Origin: Ornithinimicrobium sp. | GTDB lineage: Bacteria; Actinomycetota; Actinomycetes; Actinomycetales; Dermatophilaceae | Reading direction: 5' to 3' | Assembly (NCBI GenBank): GCA_030145965.1 | Contig: JASKZT010000117.1 | Coordinates: forward strand, 1-5,809 | Length of the DNA stretch: 5,809 nt | Part shown: positions 1 to 5,809 of the stretch, in pieces | How positions within the stretch are numbered: the first letter of the stretch is position 1 | Layout: each line of letters starts with the position of its first letter | The notes under the pieces: generated by a model | The model's database searches: none | Told to the model about the DNA's origin: nothing | Seen by the model: only the letters and a program-made list of their open reading frames with translations | Made by a program: the position numbers and the translations under genes

Positions 1-153
1 CGCGCGGGCGCTGCGCCGGGCGCGGGCCAGGGCGTCGTGCGCGGCGTGGAGGGGCTCCAGCTCCTCGGGCGCCGGCGCCGCGTCGGGGTCGGGGGGCCCA
101 CCGTCCGGGGCGGAGGCCTGCTCGTCCCGCCCGTCGCCGGGCCGGTCAGCCAC
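1..153 (-). CDS. DUF721/DciA-family protein, N-terminal fragment (cut by window edge)
   Basis: Fifty-one codons are visible before the left edge. The gene starts at a GTG (151-153) that overlaps the recF stop by 8 bp. An in-frame TGA two codons further upstream (160-162) rules out any earlier start, so GTG is the first possible one. Residues 1 to about 31 are low-complexity and rich in Pro, Asp, Gly and Ala. They are followed by a helix-like stretch containing [13 protein letters not shown], which resembles the start of the DUF721 domain in actinobacterial proteins encoded just after recF. DUF721 proteins include DciA, which interacts with the replicative helicase DnaB in bacteria lacking DnaC or DnaI. 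The assignment rests mainly on position after recF and on this short motif, because most of the domain lies outside the window. No convincing Shine-Dalgarno sequence precedes the GTG, so translation is probably coupled to recF. Confidence 0.75.
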   Translation of the reverse strand, partial: MADRPGDGRDEQASAPDGGPPDPDAAPAPEELEPLHAAHDALARARRSARA

Positions 154-1390
154 GGGCGGTCACCGAGCCGAGGACGACGTCGAGCACCCGGCCCGCCCGC
201 CCGGCCCCGTCCCCCGCAAGGAGCCGGTCCGGGACGTCCTCGGCCACCGCCGCGGTGACGAGCACCTGCTCGCAGTCGGCGACGAGCTCGGCCAGCCGCT
301 CGCGCCGCTGCGTGTCGAGCTCGGCGAAGACGTCGTCGAGCACGAGGACCGGGTCGGTCCCGAGGTCGTGGCGCAGGAGGGAGAAGCCCGCCAGGCGCAG
401 CGCCAGGGCCAGGCTCCACGACTCCCCGTGGGAGGCGTACCCCTTGGCCGGCAGCTCGCCGAGCTCGAGGGCGAGGTCGTCGCGGTGCGGCCCGACGAGG
501 CTGACCCCGCGCTCCTGCTCCTGCTCGCGCAGCTGCTCCATCGAGGCGAGCATCGCCGCGACCACCTCCTCCTGCTGGGGGACCCCGCCCTCGACGACCG
601 TCGTCGCGACGTCGCCGGCCACCAGGGAGGAGCGGTAGGTCGCCCGCGCGAGGGTGTCGCTGTCGCTGATGGTGGCGTAGGCGTCGGCCAGGTAGGGGCG
701 CAGGTCGCGCAGGAGCCGCAGCCGCGCGTAGACCAGGGCACCGCCGATCTGGGCGAGGTGGGTGTCGAAGACGGCCAGGGTGGACAGCGCGGAGGTGCGC
801 GCCTCCTCCAACGTCTCTCCCGGGGCCAGACGGGGGCCCGCCCCACGGCCGCGGCCGCCCGCCGCGGCGCGTCTCCAGAGCGGCGCGCCCGAGCGGAGCA
901 GGGCGTTGCGCTGCTTGAGCGCGCGCTCGTAGTCGGCGCGGACGCCGGCCCAGCGCGGCTGCCGGGCGACGAGCAGGTCGTCGAGCATCCGGCGCCGCTC
1001 GGCGGGGTCGCCCTTGACGAGCGCGAGGTCCTCGGGGGCGAAGAGGACGGTCCGCAGGCTGCCCAGCACGTCGCGCTGGCGGGAGACGGGGGAGCGGTTG
1101 AGCCGGGCCCGGTTCGCCCGCCCCGGCACGACCTCGATCTCGACCACCGTCTCGTGGCCCTCGTGCACGACGGTCGCCCGGATCACCGCGCTGTCCGCCC
1201 CGGCCCGCACGAGGGGCGCGTCCTGGGCGACGCGGTGCGAGCCGAGGGTGGCGACATACCCCGCCGCCTCGACGAGGTTGGTCTTGCCCTGCCCGTTGCG
1301 CCCCAGCAGCACGGTGACGCCCGGGGTCAGCGTGACGTCCGCGCTGGGGTAGCTGCGGAAGTCGGTGAGAGCCAGGTGGCGGAGGTGCAC
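146..1390 (-). CDS. recF: DNA replication/repair protein RecF
   Basis: RecF is an SMC-like ATPase that binds gapped DNA with RecR/RecO and promotes RecA loading during gap repair and fork restart. The 414-residue product begins [14 protein letters not shown], the usual RecF opening, which is why the GTG at 1388-1390 is chosen. The frame stays open upstream through gnd to about 2053, but that part has no RecF similarity. The Walker A motif GRNGQGKTN is at residues 30-38, [13 protein letters not shown] at 117-129, GPHRDD at 300-305, the ABC-type signature region SHGES at 320-324, and Walker B LVLDD at 349-353 followed by AELD. All ATPase elements look intact. An Arg/Gly-rich insert lies at about 173-187. 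The gene starts 28 bp after the gnd stop and overlaps the DUF721 gene by 8 bp, so it is probably cotranscribed with both. The bases just before the GTG are pyrimidine-rich and show no Shine-Dalgarno sequence. Confidence 0.97.
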   Translation of the reverse strand: MHLRHLALTDFRSYPSADVTLTPGVTVLLGRNGQGKTNLVEAAGYVATLGSHRVAQDAPLVRAGADSAVIRATVVHEGHETVVEIEVVPGRANRARLNRSPVSRQRDVLGSLRTVLFAPEDLALVKGDPAERRRMLDDLLVARQPRWAGVRADYERALKQRNALLRSGAPLWRRAAAGGRGRGAGPRLAPGETLEEARTSALSTLAVFDTHLAQIGGALVYARLRLLRDLRPYLADAYATISDSDTLARATYRSSLVAGDVATTVVEGGVPQQEEVVAAMLASMEQLREQEQERGVSLVGPHRDDLALELGELPAKGYASHGESWSLALALRLAGFSLLRHDLGTDPVLVLDDVFAELDTQRRERLAELVADCEQVLVTAAVAEDVPDRLLAGDGAGRAGRVLDVVLGSVTARG

Positions 1391-1418
1391 GGGGGAGGTC
1401 GGTCTGCAGCCCCCGGGC

Positions 1419-2498
1419 TCAGCGGTCCGTGTCGCCGCTGCCCGAGGTCGGCCCGTCGCCGCCACCGGTGTCGCCCGAGCCGGAGGACGGGCCCGCCGAC
1501 GCGGCCTGCTCGGCGTCTCCGTCCCCGTCGGCCCCGACCCGGCGCTCGCCGGGCTCGTCGTGCTTGGGCTCGGCGCCGGCGTGCACCTCGACCTGACCCT
1601 CCTCGAGCCCGTCGCCCTCGAGCATCTGCACCGCGTGCCCGCCGAACTGCCCGCGCAGCGCGGCCACCATCTGCATGGCGGGGGAGTTCTCCTGGCGCGA
1701 GGCGAAGCGGGCGAAGAGGGAGGCGGCCAGCACGGGCATCGGCACGGCCATCTCGATACCCTCCTCGAGGGTCCAGCGACCCTCGCCGGAGTCGGTGGTG
1801 TACTCGCTGATGCCCTCGAGGCCAGGCGTCTCGTCCAGCGCCTTGACCGCGAGGTCGAGCAGCCACGAGCGCACGACGGTGCCGCGGCTCCACGCCTGGA
1901 AGCAGCCCTGCACGTCCTTGACGATGTCCTTGGCGGCCAGCAGCTCGTAGCCCTCGGCGTAGGCGTGCATGAGGCCGTACTCGATGCCGTTGTGCACCAT
2001 CTTGGCGTAGTGCCCGGCGCCGACGTCGCCGGCGTGGACGAAGCCTTCCTCACGCGGACCCTCGGGCCGCAGCGCGTCGAAGATGGGCATCGCGATCTCG
2101 ACGTGCTCGGGGCGGCCGCCGCACATGAGGCCGTAGCCGTTCTCCAGGCCCCAGATGCCGCCGGAGACGCCGCAGTCGAGGTAGCCGACGCCCTTCTCGG
2201 CGAGGATCGCGTCGAGCTCGACGTCCTCGGTGAACTTGCTGTTGCCGCCCTCGATGACCAGGTCGCCAGGCTCGAGCAGCCCGCCGAGCTCCTCGACCGT
2301 GCCGCGGGTCGGCGCGCCGTGGGGGACCATCACCCAGACGACGCGCGGCGCCTCCAGCGCCTCGACGAGGGCGGGGAGGGAGTCGACGTCGCGCAGGCTC
2401 TCGTCGAGGTCGAAGCCGACGACCTCGTGCCCGGCGCGCGCCAGGCGCTCCTTCATGTTGCCGCCCATCCGGCCCAGGCCGATCATCCCGATCTTCAT
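1419..2498 (-). CDS. gnd: 6-phosphogluconate dehydrogenase (decarboxylating), short type
   Basis: The enzyme oxidises and decarboxylates 6-phosphogluconate to ribulose 5-phosphate and reduced cofactor, the last oxidative step of the pentose phosphate pathway, in the cytosol. The 359-aa product has a Rossmann motif GLGRMGGNM at residues 7-15, EGGNSKF at 83-89, [15 protein letters not shown] at 109-123, and the active-site segment [14 protein letters not shown] at 162-175. There Lys166, Asn170 and Glu173 match the conserved catalytic and substrate residues. The length of the catalytic part (about 300 aa) matches the short class rather than the roughly 470-aa class of E. coli. Acidic residues Asp30 and Asp32 follow the second Rossmann strand, which suggests NAD rather than NADP preference. 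Residues from about 295 form an acidic, Gly/Ser-rich tail containing SGSGDT twice (339-344 and 352-357). The ATG is supported by GAGGAG five bases upstream. The gene lies between dnaN and recF, a common actinobacterial position. Confidence 0.95.
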   Translation of the reverse strand: MKIGMIGLGRMGGNMKERLARAGHEVVGFDLDESLRDVDSLPALVEALEAPRVVWVMVPHGAPTRGTVEELGGLLEPGDLVIEGGNSKFTEDVELDAILAEKGVGYLDCGVSGGIWGLENGYGLMCGGRPEHVEIAMPIFDALRPEGPREEGFVHAGDVGAGHYAKMVHNGIEYGLMHAYAEGYELLAAKDIVKDVQGCFQAWSRGTVVRSWLLDLAVKALDETPGLEGISEYTTDSGEGRWTLEEGIEMAVPMPVLAASLFARFASRQENSPAMQMVAALRGQFGGHAVQMLEGDGLEEGQVEVHAGAEPKHDEPGERRVGADGDGDAEQAASAGPSSGSGDTGGGDGPTSGSGDTDR

Positions 2499-2503
2499 CG
2501 CGT

Positions 2504-2509
2504 CTCCTC
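2504..2509 (-). promoter_or_regulatory. Ribosome binding site of gnd
   Basis: On the minus strand GAGGAG lies five bases before the gnd ATG (2496-2498). It is the clearest Shine-Dalgarno sequence in the window and fixes the gnd start. Confidence 0.8.
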
Positions 2510-2525
2510 GTGGTGGTCGTGGTGG
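2508..2525. repeat. Perfect 9-bp tandem duplication in gnd leader
   Basis: TCGTGGTGG occurs twice back to back on the plus strand (2508-2516 and 2517-2525), immediately upstream of the gnd Shine-Dalgarno sequence and overlapping it by two bases. It sits within the 75-bp dnaN-gnd gap. No clear terminator hairpin with a T-tract is visible in that gap, so readthrough from dnaN into gnd is plausible. The repeat may simply be a slippage product. Confidence 0.7.
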
Positions 2526-2573
2526 CGGACGGGTCCTGCTGCCGCGGCCGCGCGGGCCGGCGGGGCGACCAGG

Positions 2574-3707
2574 TCAGCCCGCGAAGCGGACCGGCATCAG
2601 GACGTAACGGTAGGACTCGTCGGACTCGCCGTCGATCTCAGCCTGCCCGGAGAGCACGGCCGGTCGGGAGGGCTGGGTGAAGGCCAGCCGCGCGTACGGC
2701 GCGTTGAGGACCGCGAGGCCGTCCAGGAGGAACTGGGGGTTGAAGGCGATCTCGATCTCGGGGCCGGTGAGGGAGGCCTCGACGGCCTCGCTGCCCTGCG
2801 CGTCGTCGCCGGTGCCCGCCTCGATGGCCACCTGGCCGTCGGTGAACCGCAGGCGGACGGGGGTGTTGCGCTCGGCGACGAGCGCGACGCGGCGGACCGC
2901 CTCGATGAGCGACTGGGTGTCGATGACCGAGACGGTGTCGACCGAGCTGGGGAAGATCGAGGTGACCTTGGGGTACTCGCCGTCCAGGAGACGGGTGGTG
3001 GTGCGGCGGCGACCGGCCTCGAAGCCGACGAGGCCGTCGGCGCGCTGCCCGTCGCCGAAGGAGACGTTGACCGAGCCGGCCGCGCCGAGCGCCTTGGCGG
3101 TCTCGGAGAGGGTCCGGGCCGGGATGAGGCACACGTGGCCGGCGTCGGAGGCGTTGGGCGTCCACGTCAGCTCGCGCATCGCCAGGCGGTAGCGGTCGGT
3201 CGCCAGCATGGTGACCTTCTCGCCGTCGATCTCGACCCGCACGCCGGTGAGGATGGGCAGGGTGTCGCCGCGGTCGGCGGCGATCGAGACCTGGTGCACG
3301 GCCTGGGTGAAGGTGTCGCCCGCCATGGTGCCGCTGGCGTCGGCCTGCGACGGCAGCTGCGGGTAGTCGGCGACGGGCATCTGGATGAGCGCGAAGCGGC
3401 TCGAGCCGCAGGTGAGCTGCACCTTGGCGCCGTCGGTGGCGACCTCGACGGGGCGGGCCGGCAGGTTGCGGGCGATGTCGGCGAGGAGGCGGCCGAGGAC
3501 GAGCACCTGGCCGCCCTCGCTCACGTCGGCCTCCACGGTGACCGTGGCCGAGACCTCGTAGTCGTAGGCCGACAGCGTCAGCGTCCCCTCCTCGTCGGCG
3601 GTGAGGAGCACGCCGGCCAGCACGGGGACGGGCGGACGGTTGCTCAGCCCACGGACCACCCAGGCAACGGCCTCGGACAGGACATCGCGCTCGACGCGGA
3701 ACTTCAC
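2574..3707 (-). CDS. dnaN: DNA polymerase III subunit beta (sliding clamp)
   Basis: DnaN forms a ring-shaped dimer around DNA that tethers the replicative polymerase and recruits other replication and repair proteins. The product is 377 residues if translation starts at the GTG at 3705-3707, giving VKFRVERDVLSEAV, the standard actinobacterial DnaN opening. An alternative GTG at 3753-3755 would add 16 residues (MSACTSSTDRAERPTA) unlike the family and has no ribosome binding site, so it is rejected. Three clamp folds are expected at roughly 1-120, 125-250 and 255-377. Recognisable segments are RPPVPVLAG near residue 25, the ATDRYRLA segment in the second domain, and the C-terminal YVLMPVRF at 368-375, which helps form the partner-binding cleft. 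The gene begins 609 bp after the dnaA stop, across the putative origin, and lies 75 bp ahead of gnd. It is intact. Confidence 0.97.
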   Translation of the reverse strand: MKFRVERDVLSEAVAWVVRGLSNRPPVPVLAGVLLTADEEGTLTLSAYDYEVSATVTVEADVSEGGQVLVLGRLLADIARNLPARPVEVATDGAKVQLTCGSSRFALIQMPVADYPQLPSQADASGTMAGDTFTQAVHQVSIAADRGDTLPILTGVRVEIDGEKVTMLATDRYRLAMRELTWTPNASDAGHVCLIPARTLSETAKALGAAGSVNVSFGDGQRADGLVGFEAGRRRTTTRLLDGEYPKVTSIFPSSVDTVSVIDTQSLIEAVRRVALVAERNTPVRLRFTDGQVAIEAGTGDDAQGSEAVEASLTGPEIEIAFNPQFLLDGLAVLNAPYARLAFTQPSRPAVLSGQAEIDGESDESYRYVLMPVRFAG

Positions 3708-3716
3708 GGCAGTGGG

Positions 3717-3722
3717 CCTCTC
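3717..3722 (-). promoter_or_regulatory. Ribosome binding site of dnaN
   Basis: GAGAGG on the minus strand is followed by nine bases and then the GTG of dnaN at 3705-3707. Together with the conserved protein start it decides for this GTG over the GTG 48 bp upstream, which has only pyrimidine-rich sequence before it. Confidence 0.7.
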
Positions 3723-3749
3723 GGCTCGATCGGTGGACGACGTGCACGC

Positions 3750-3779
3750 GCTCACCGGGAGGGGCCGCGCGGGGTGAGC
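3750..3779. repeat. Short inverted repeat in dnaN leader
   Basis: GCTCACC (3750-3756) pairs with GGTGAGC (3773-3779) across a 16-bp GC-rich spacer, 42 bp upstream of the dnaN GTG. It could form a leader hairpin or serve as a protein site. With seven-bp arms in GC-rich DNA, chance is also possible. Confidence 0.35.
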
Positions 3780-3818
3780 AGCATGTCATGAGTCACGCCA
3801 CCCAGTCCATCGGGTGAT

Positions 3819-3843
3819 CCGCGTCCGGCAGGCCGCGTCCGGC
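3819..3843. repeat. 11-bp direct repeat in oriC region
   Basis: CCGCGTCCGGC occurs at 3819-3829 and again at 3833-3843, a 14-bp period. A shorter relative, GCGTCCGG, is at 3992-3999. It is not a DnaA box and I recognise no binding protein for it. It lies on the dnaN side of the box cluster. Confidence 0.5.
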
Positions 3844-3939
3844 CAACTCTGCCATGCCCCTCGCGCCGCACCCCCGCCCGTCCCCAGGGACGTGGGACGA
3901 GATCTCCTCGGTGCTGGGTCTCGTCGTCATCGTCGGGGC

Positions 3940-3948
3940 TGTGGACAC
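3940..3948 (-). promoter_or_regulatory. DnaA box (one mismatch), abutting next box
   Basis: Reads GTGTCCACA on the minus strand against the actinobacterial consensus TTGTCCACA. It directly abuts the perfect box at 3949-3957 in the same orientation with no spacer. Confidence 0.75.
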
Positions 3949-3957
3949 TGTGGACAA
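3949..3957 (-). promoter_or_regulatory. DnaA box (perfect)
   Basis: Reads TTGTCCACA on the minus strand, an exact match to the high-GC actinobacterial DnaA box. It forms a gapless tandem with the box at 3940-3948. Confidence 0.85.
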
Positions 3958-4106
3958 CGGTGCCGGTATGCGCTGTCCGTGCAGGTGGGCTGCGTCCGGG
4001 TGTGGTGCCGTGCCTGTGCGTGGGTGGTGGACGACCTGGGCACGGCGGACCCGCCCGGTGTGGACGCCCGGGCCTCCTCCACAGGGCCGTTCCCGTGCAC
4101 CACCGG

Positions 4107-4115
4107 TTGTCCACA
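4107..4115 (+). promoter_or_regulatory. DnaA box (perfect)
   Basis: TTGTCCACA on the plus strand, near the middle of the intergenic region and opposite in orientation to the tandem pair at 3940-3957. Confidence 0.85.
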
Positions 4116-4252
4116 GCCCGGGAGCCCTCGTCCGCAGCCTGTCCGCATCCTCGTGCACAGGCCGACGCAGGGGCCGGCGGGCGGGGCGGCACACGCAGGT
4201 GGGAGGGGCGAGGGACGGCGGCCCGCGCACCGCGCGGGGTCGCTCGGACGGC

Positions 4253-4261
4253 GTGTCCACA
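4253..4261 (+). promoter_or_regulatory. DnaA box (one mismatch)
   Basis: GTGTCCACA on the plus strand, the same variant as at 3940-3948 but inverted. It is followed at once by AAT, the most A/T-rich spot of the intergenic region. Confidence 0.7.
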
Positions 4262-4270
4262 AATGCACAG

Positions 4271-4295
4271 GCTCGTCCACAGCCTGTGGACGAGC
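4271..4295. repeat. 25-bp inverted repeat built from two facing DnaA boxes
   Basis: The arm GCTCGTCCACAG (4271-4282) is perfectly complementary to CTGTGGACGAGC (4284-4295) around a single central C. Each arm contains a one-mismatch DnaA box, TCGTCCACA, at 4273-4281 on the plus strand and 4285-4293 on the minus strand. The repeat begins 21 bp beyond the dnaA stop. It can be read as a paired DnaA-binding site. It could also act as the stem of a dnaA transcription terminator, although no T-tract follows on the minus strand and the one-base loop would force several central pairs open. Confidence 0.8.
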
Positions 4296-4316
4296 GAGGG
4301 GGCGCCGGTGCCCCTC

Positions 4317-5762
4317 CTAGCGGGCGGACGCCTTGCGGATGATCCCGGTCAGCTCGGTGATCTGGTCGTACAGCGCCCGTCGCTCCCCGATGAGCTGACG
4401 GATCTTGCGCTCGGCGTGCATGACGGTCGTGTGGTCCCGACCGCCGAACTCCTGGCCGATCTTGGGCAGCGACAGGTCGGTCAGCTCGCGGCACAGGTAC
4501 ATCGCGATCTGCCGGGCGTTGACGAGGGTCCGCGACCGCGAGGTCCCGCACAGCTCGTCGTGGCTGATCTGGAAGTAGTCCGACACCTCGGCCATGATCG
4601 TCGGCACGGTGATCGCGGCCGACTCGCTGCTGGGGATGATGTCCTTGAGCACGTGCGCGGCCAGGGCGGCGTCCGGCGGGGTGCTCGACAGCGAGGCGAA
4701 GGCCGTCACCCGGATCAGCGCGCCCTCGAGCTCGCGGATGTTCGTGCTGATCTTGCTGCCGATGAGCTCGAGCACCTCGTCGGGCAGCTGCATCCCCTCC
4801 TGCGCCGCCTTCTTCTTGAGGATGGCGATGCGGGTCTCCAGGTCAGGCGGCTGCACGTCCGTGAGCAGCCCCCACTCGAAGCGGCTGCGCATGCGCTCGG
4901 CGAAGCCCGACAGCCGCTTGGGCGGCTGGTCGGAGGTGATGACGACCTGCTTCTCGCTGTTGTGCAGGGTGTTGAAGGTGTGGAAGAACTCCTCGACCGT
5001 CTGCTCCTTGCCCTGCAGGAACTGGATGTCGTCCACGAGGAGGAAGTCGACGTTGCGGTAGCGCCGCTGGAAGGCGCCCGCCTTGTCGTCGCGGATGCTG
5101 TTGATGAAGTCGTTGGTGAACTCCTCGGAGTTCACGTAGCGCACCCGCACCCCGGGGTAGAGGTTGCGGGCGTAGTGGCCGATCGCGTGGAGCAGGTGCG
5201 TCTTGCCCAGCCCCGACTCGCCGTAGATGAAGAGCGGGTTGTAGGCGCGGGCCGGTGACTCCGCGACGGCGAGGGAGGCCGCGTGGGCGAAGCGGTTGGA
5301 GGAGCCGGACACGAAGGTGTCGAAGGTGTACTTCGGGTTGAGGCGGGCGTCCTCGGCGCTGGCGGTCTGCACCGCGCCGGAGCCGGTGCCCTGCCCGCCG
5401 TCGGACCGGTAGGAGGTGCGCCCCGGAGAGGGGTCGGCCTGGGCGTCGGTCTCGGCCGGCTCGGGCGGGTCGGCCGCGTCGTCGACCCCGCGGCGCAGGT
5501 CCTCGTCGACGGTGATGGCCAGGCGGACGTCATGACCGAGCTCGGCCGCGAGGGCGTCGACGATCGGCTGGCGCAGGCTCGTCTCGAGGGTCTCCTTGGT
5601 GTGCTGGTAGGGCACGGCCAGGAGCGCGGTGCTGTCGAGGAGACCGACCAGCTGGGTGAGGCGCAGGAACGCGCGGTCCCGGGCGGTGAGGCCCTGGGAG
5701 TTCAGGGTCGAGACGACCCGCTGCCACACCTGGGCCGAGTTTCCCGGGGACTGCTCGGTCAC
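4317..5762 (-). CDS. dnaA: Chromosomal replication initiator protein DnaA
   Basis: DnaA-ATP binds DnaA boxes at oriC, opens the duplex and recruits the replicative helicase; it is also a transcription factor. The 481-aa product has domain I at about 8-85 ([10 protein letters not shown] near the start) and a short Asp/Pro/Ser/Gly-rich linker, domain II, at about 86-138. The AAA+ domain III begins with [10 protein letters not shown] at 142-151. Walker A GESGLGKT is at 181-188, Walker B LLVDD at 241-245, sensor 1 VVITSD at 273-278, and the sensor 2 region NIRELEGAL at 341-349. Domain IV carries the helix-turn-helix signature [15 protein letters not shown] at 440-454. The GTG at 5760-5762 is the first possible start, because an in-frame TAG lies at 5793-5795 with no start codon between. 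A G-rich sequence AGGGGG sits 11 bases upstream. The linker is much shorter than in Streptomyces DnaA. The gene is intact. Confidence 0.98.
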   Translation of the reverse strand: MTEQSPGNSAQVWQRVVSTLNSQGLTARDRAFLRLTQLVGLLDSTALLAVPYQHTKETLETSLRQPIVDALAAELGHDVRLAITVDEDLRRGVDDAADPPEPAETDAQADPSPGRTSYRSDGGQGTGSGAVQTASAEDARLNPKYTFDTFVSGSSNRFAHAASLAVAESPARAYNPLFIYGESGLGKTHLLHAIGHYARNLYPGVRVRYVNSEEFTNDFINSIRDDKAGAFQRRYRNVDFLLVDDIQFLQGKEQTVEEFFHTFNTLHNSEKQVVITSDQPPKRLSGFAERMRSRFEWGLLTDVQPPDLETRIAILKKKAAQEGMQLPDEVLELIGSKISTNIRELEGALIRVTAFASLSSTPPDAALAAHVLKDIIPSSESAAITVPTIMAEVSDYFQISHDELCGTSRSRTLVNARQIAMYLCRELTDLSLPKIGQEFGGRDHTTVMHAERKIRQLIGERRALYDQITELTGIIRKASAR

Positions 5763-5773
5763 GAGCTGCTCAT

Positions 5774-5779
5774 CCCCCT
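5774..5779 (-). promoter_or_regulatory. Likely ribosome binding site of dnaA
   Basis: AGGGGG on the minus strand lies 11 bases before the dnaA GTG, a somewhat long but usable spacing. It abuts an out-of-frame ATG (5771-5773) that is too close to be served by it. Confidence 0.5.
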
Positions 5780-5798
5780 CGTCTTGGCCGCGCTACAG

Positions 5799-5807
5799 TT
5801 GTCCACA
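5799..5807 (+). promoter_or_regulatory. DnaA box (perfect) in dnaA promoter region
   Basis: TTGTCCACA on the plus strand, 36 bp upstream of the dnaA start and at the right edge of the window. DnaA boxes in dnaA promoters mediate autorepression in several bacteria including Streptomyces, so DnaA probably regulates its own gene here. The promoter itself mostly lies outside the window. Confidence 0.75.
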
Positions 5808-5809
5808 AC

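Larger units (their letters stand above)
3708..4316. other. oriC: Putative chromosomal replication origin oriC (dnaA-dnaN intergenic region)
   Basis: This 609-bp gap between dnaA and dnaN contains no convincing gene; the open frames crossing it lack family features. It holds two perfect copies of the DnaA box TTGTCCACA (3949-3957 minus, 4107-4115 plus). Four copies have one mismatch: 3940-3948 minus, 4253-4261 plus, 4273-4281 plus and 4285-4293 minus. Weaker two-mismatch sites are at 3732-3740, 4026-4034, 4059-4067, 4075-4083 and 4151-4159. High-GC actinobacterial origins lie at this position and use this box type. The stretch lacks any A/T-only run longer than four bases (AAAT at 4261-4264), so the unwinding element is not obvious. 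Promoters for dnaN must also lie here or upstream, but I cannot place a confident -10/-35 pair. Confidence 0.88.

Noticed and set aside
368..1810. Plus-strand open frame of 480 codons antisense to recF and the gnd 3' half
   Set aside because: Same GC-driven shadow effect; the translation is rich in Arg, Ala and Gly with no motif, and it opposes an intact recF.
2541..2560. Possible terminator hairpin between dnaN and gnd around CGCGGCCGCG
   Set aside because: It is a short self-complementary GC stretch without a usable loop or T-tract, expected by chance in DNA this GC-rich.
3708..3755. N-terminal extension of DnaN by 16 residues from an upstream GTG
   Set aside because: The extra residues do not match the family start, no ribosome site precedes that GTG, and GAGAGG nine bases before the inner GTG supports the shorter form.
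1365..3791. Very long plus-strand open frame (808 codons) antisense to gnd and dnaN
   Set aside because: High GC content removes stop codons from the frame opposite real genes. The product is low-complexity with no recognisable domain, while both minus-strand genes are unmistakable.
3793..4551. Minus-strand open frame crossing the dnaA 3' end and the intergenic region
   Set aside because: It overlaps dnaA out of frame, is Arg/Pro-rich without a domain, and would run through the DnaA-box cluster.
3960..5258. Plus-strand open frame opposite dnaA
   Set aside because: Antisense shadow of dnaA; composition is typical of a reverse-complement reading frame and it lacks family features.
1..5809. 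Mobile elements, CRISPR arrays, tRNA/rRNA genes, toxin-antitoxin or defence systems
   Set aside because: Looked for on both strands; nothing was seen. The window is filled by conserved replication-locus genes and the origin region.

Overview
This window is a single block of the bacterial replication-origin locus. All genes are read leftward on the minus strand. From right to left in the given coordinates the order is dnaA (complete), an intergenic region of about 610 bp that looks like oriC, dnaN, a short-type gnd, recF, and the first 51 codons of a DUF721/DciA-family gene cut by the left edge. The order dnaA-dnaN-gnd-recF-DUF721 is typical of Actinobacteria (Actinomycetota). The very high GC content, frequent GTG starts, an oriC between dnaA and dnaN, and DnaA boxes of the TTGTCCACA type all agree with that. 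The sequence alone does not fix the genus. A relatively short DnaA (481 aa) and a 377-aa DnaN suit Micrococcales-like or related lineages, but that placement is a guess.

Right end (about 5763-5809): the dnaA leader, with a perfect DnaA box 36 bp upstream of the GTG start, which suggests autoregulation. dnaA (4317-5762) encodes the initiator, with intact AAA+ motifs and the DNA-binding helix-turn-helix signature. The dnaA-dnaN gap (3708-4316) holds three perfect or near-perfect DnaA boxes in its middle (two of them directly abutting), plus a cluster of three near-perfect boxes beside the dnaA stop. Two boxes of that cluster form a 25-bp inverted repeat. Several weaker boxes are also present. 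No A/T-only run longer than four bases occurs in it.

Left half: dnaN (2574-3707) encodes the sliding clamp. gnd (1419-2498) encodes a short-type, probably NAD-preferring, 6-phosphogluconate dehydrogenase with a low-complexity acidic/glycine tail. recF (146-1390) encodes the SMC-like ATPase that loads RecA at gaps. The dciA-like gene overlaps the recF stop by 8 bp. DnaA opens the origin, DciA-type proteins help the replicative helicase, DnaN gives polymerase processivity, and RecF repairs stalled forks. gnd is the metabolic exception, yet it is commonly found at this position in Actinobacteria.

I found no mobile element, CRISPR array, RNA gene, defence system or frameshift. This is an ordinary, intact core locus. 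The points worth a second look are the arrangement of DnaA boxes, the gnd tail, and a few start-site and leader details.
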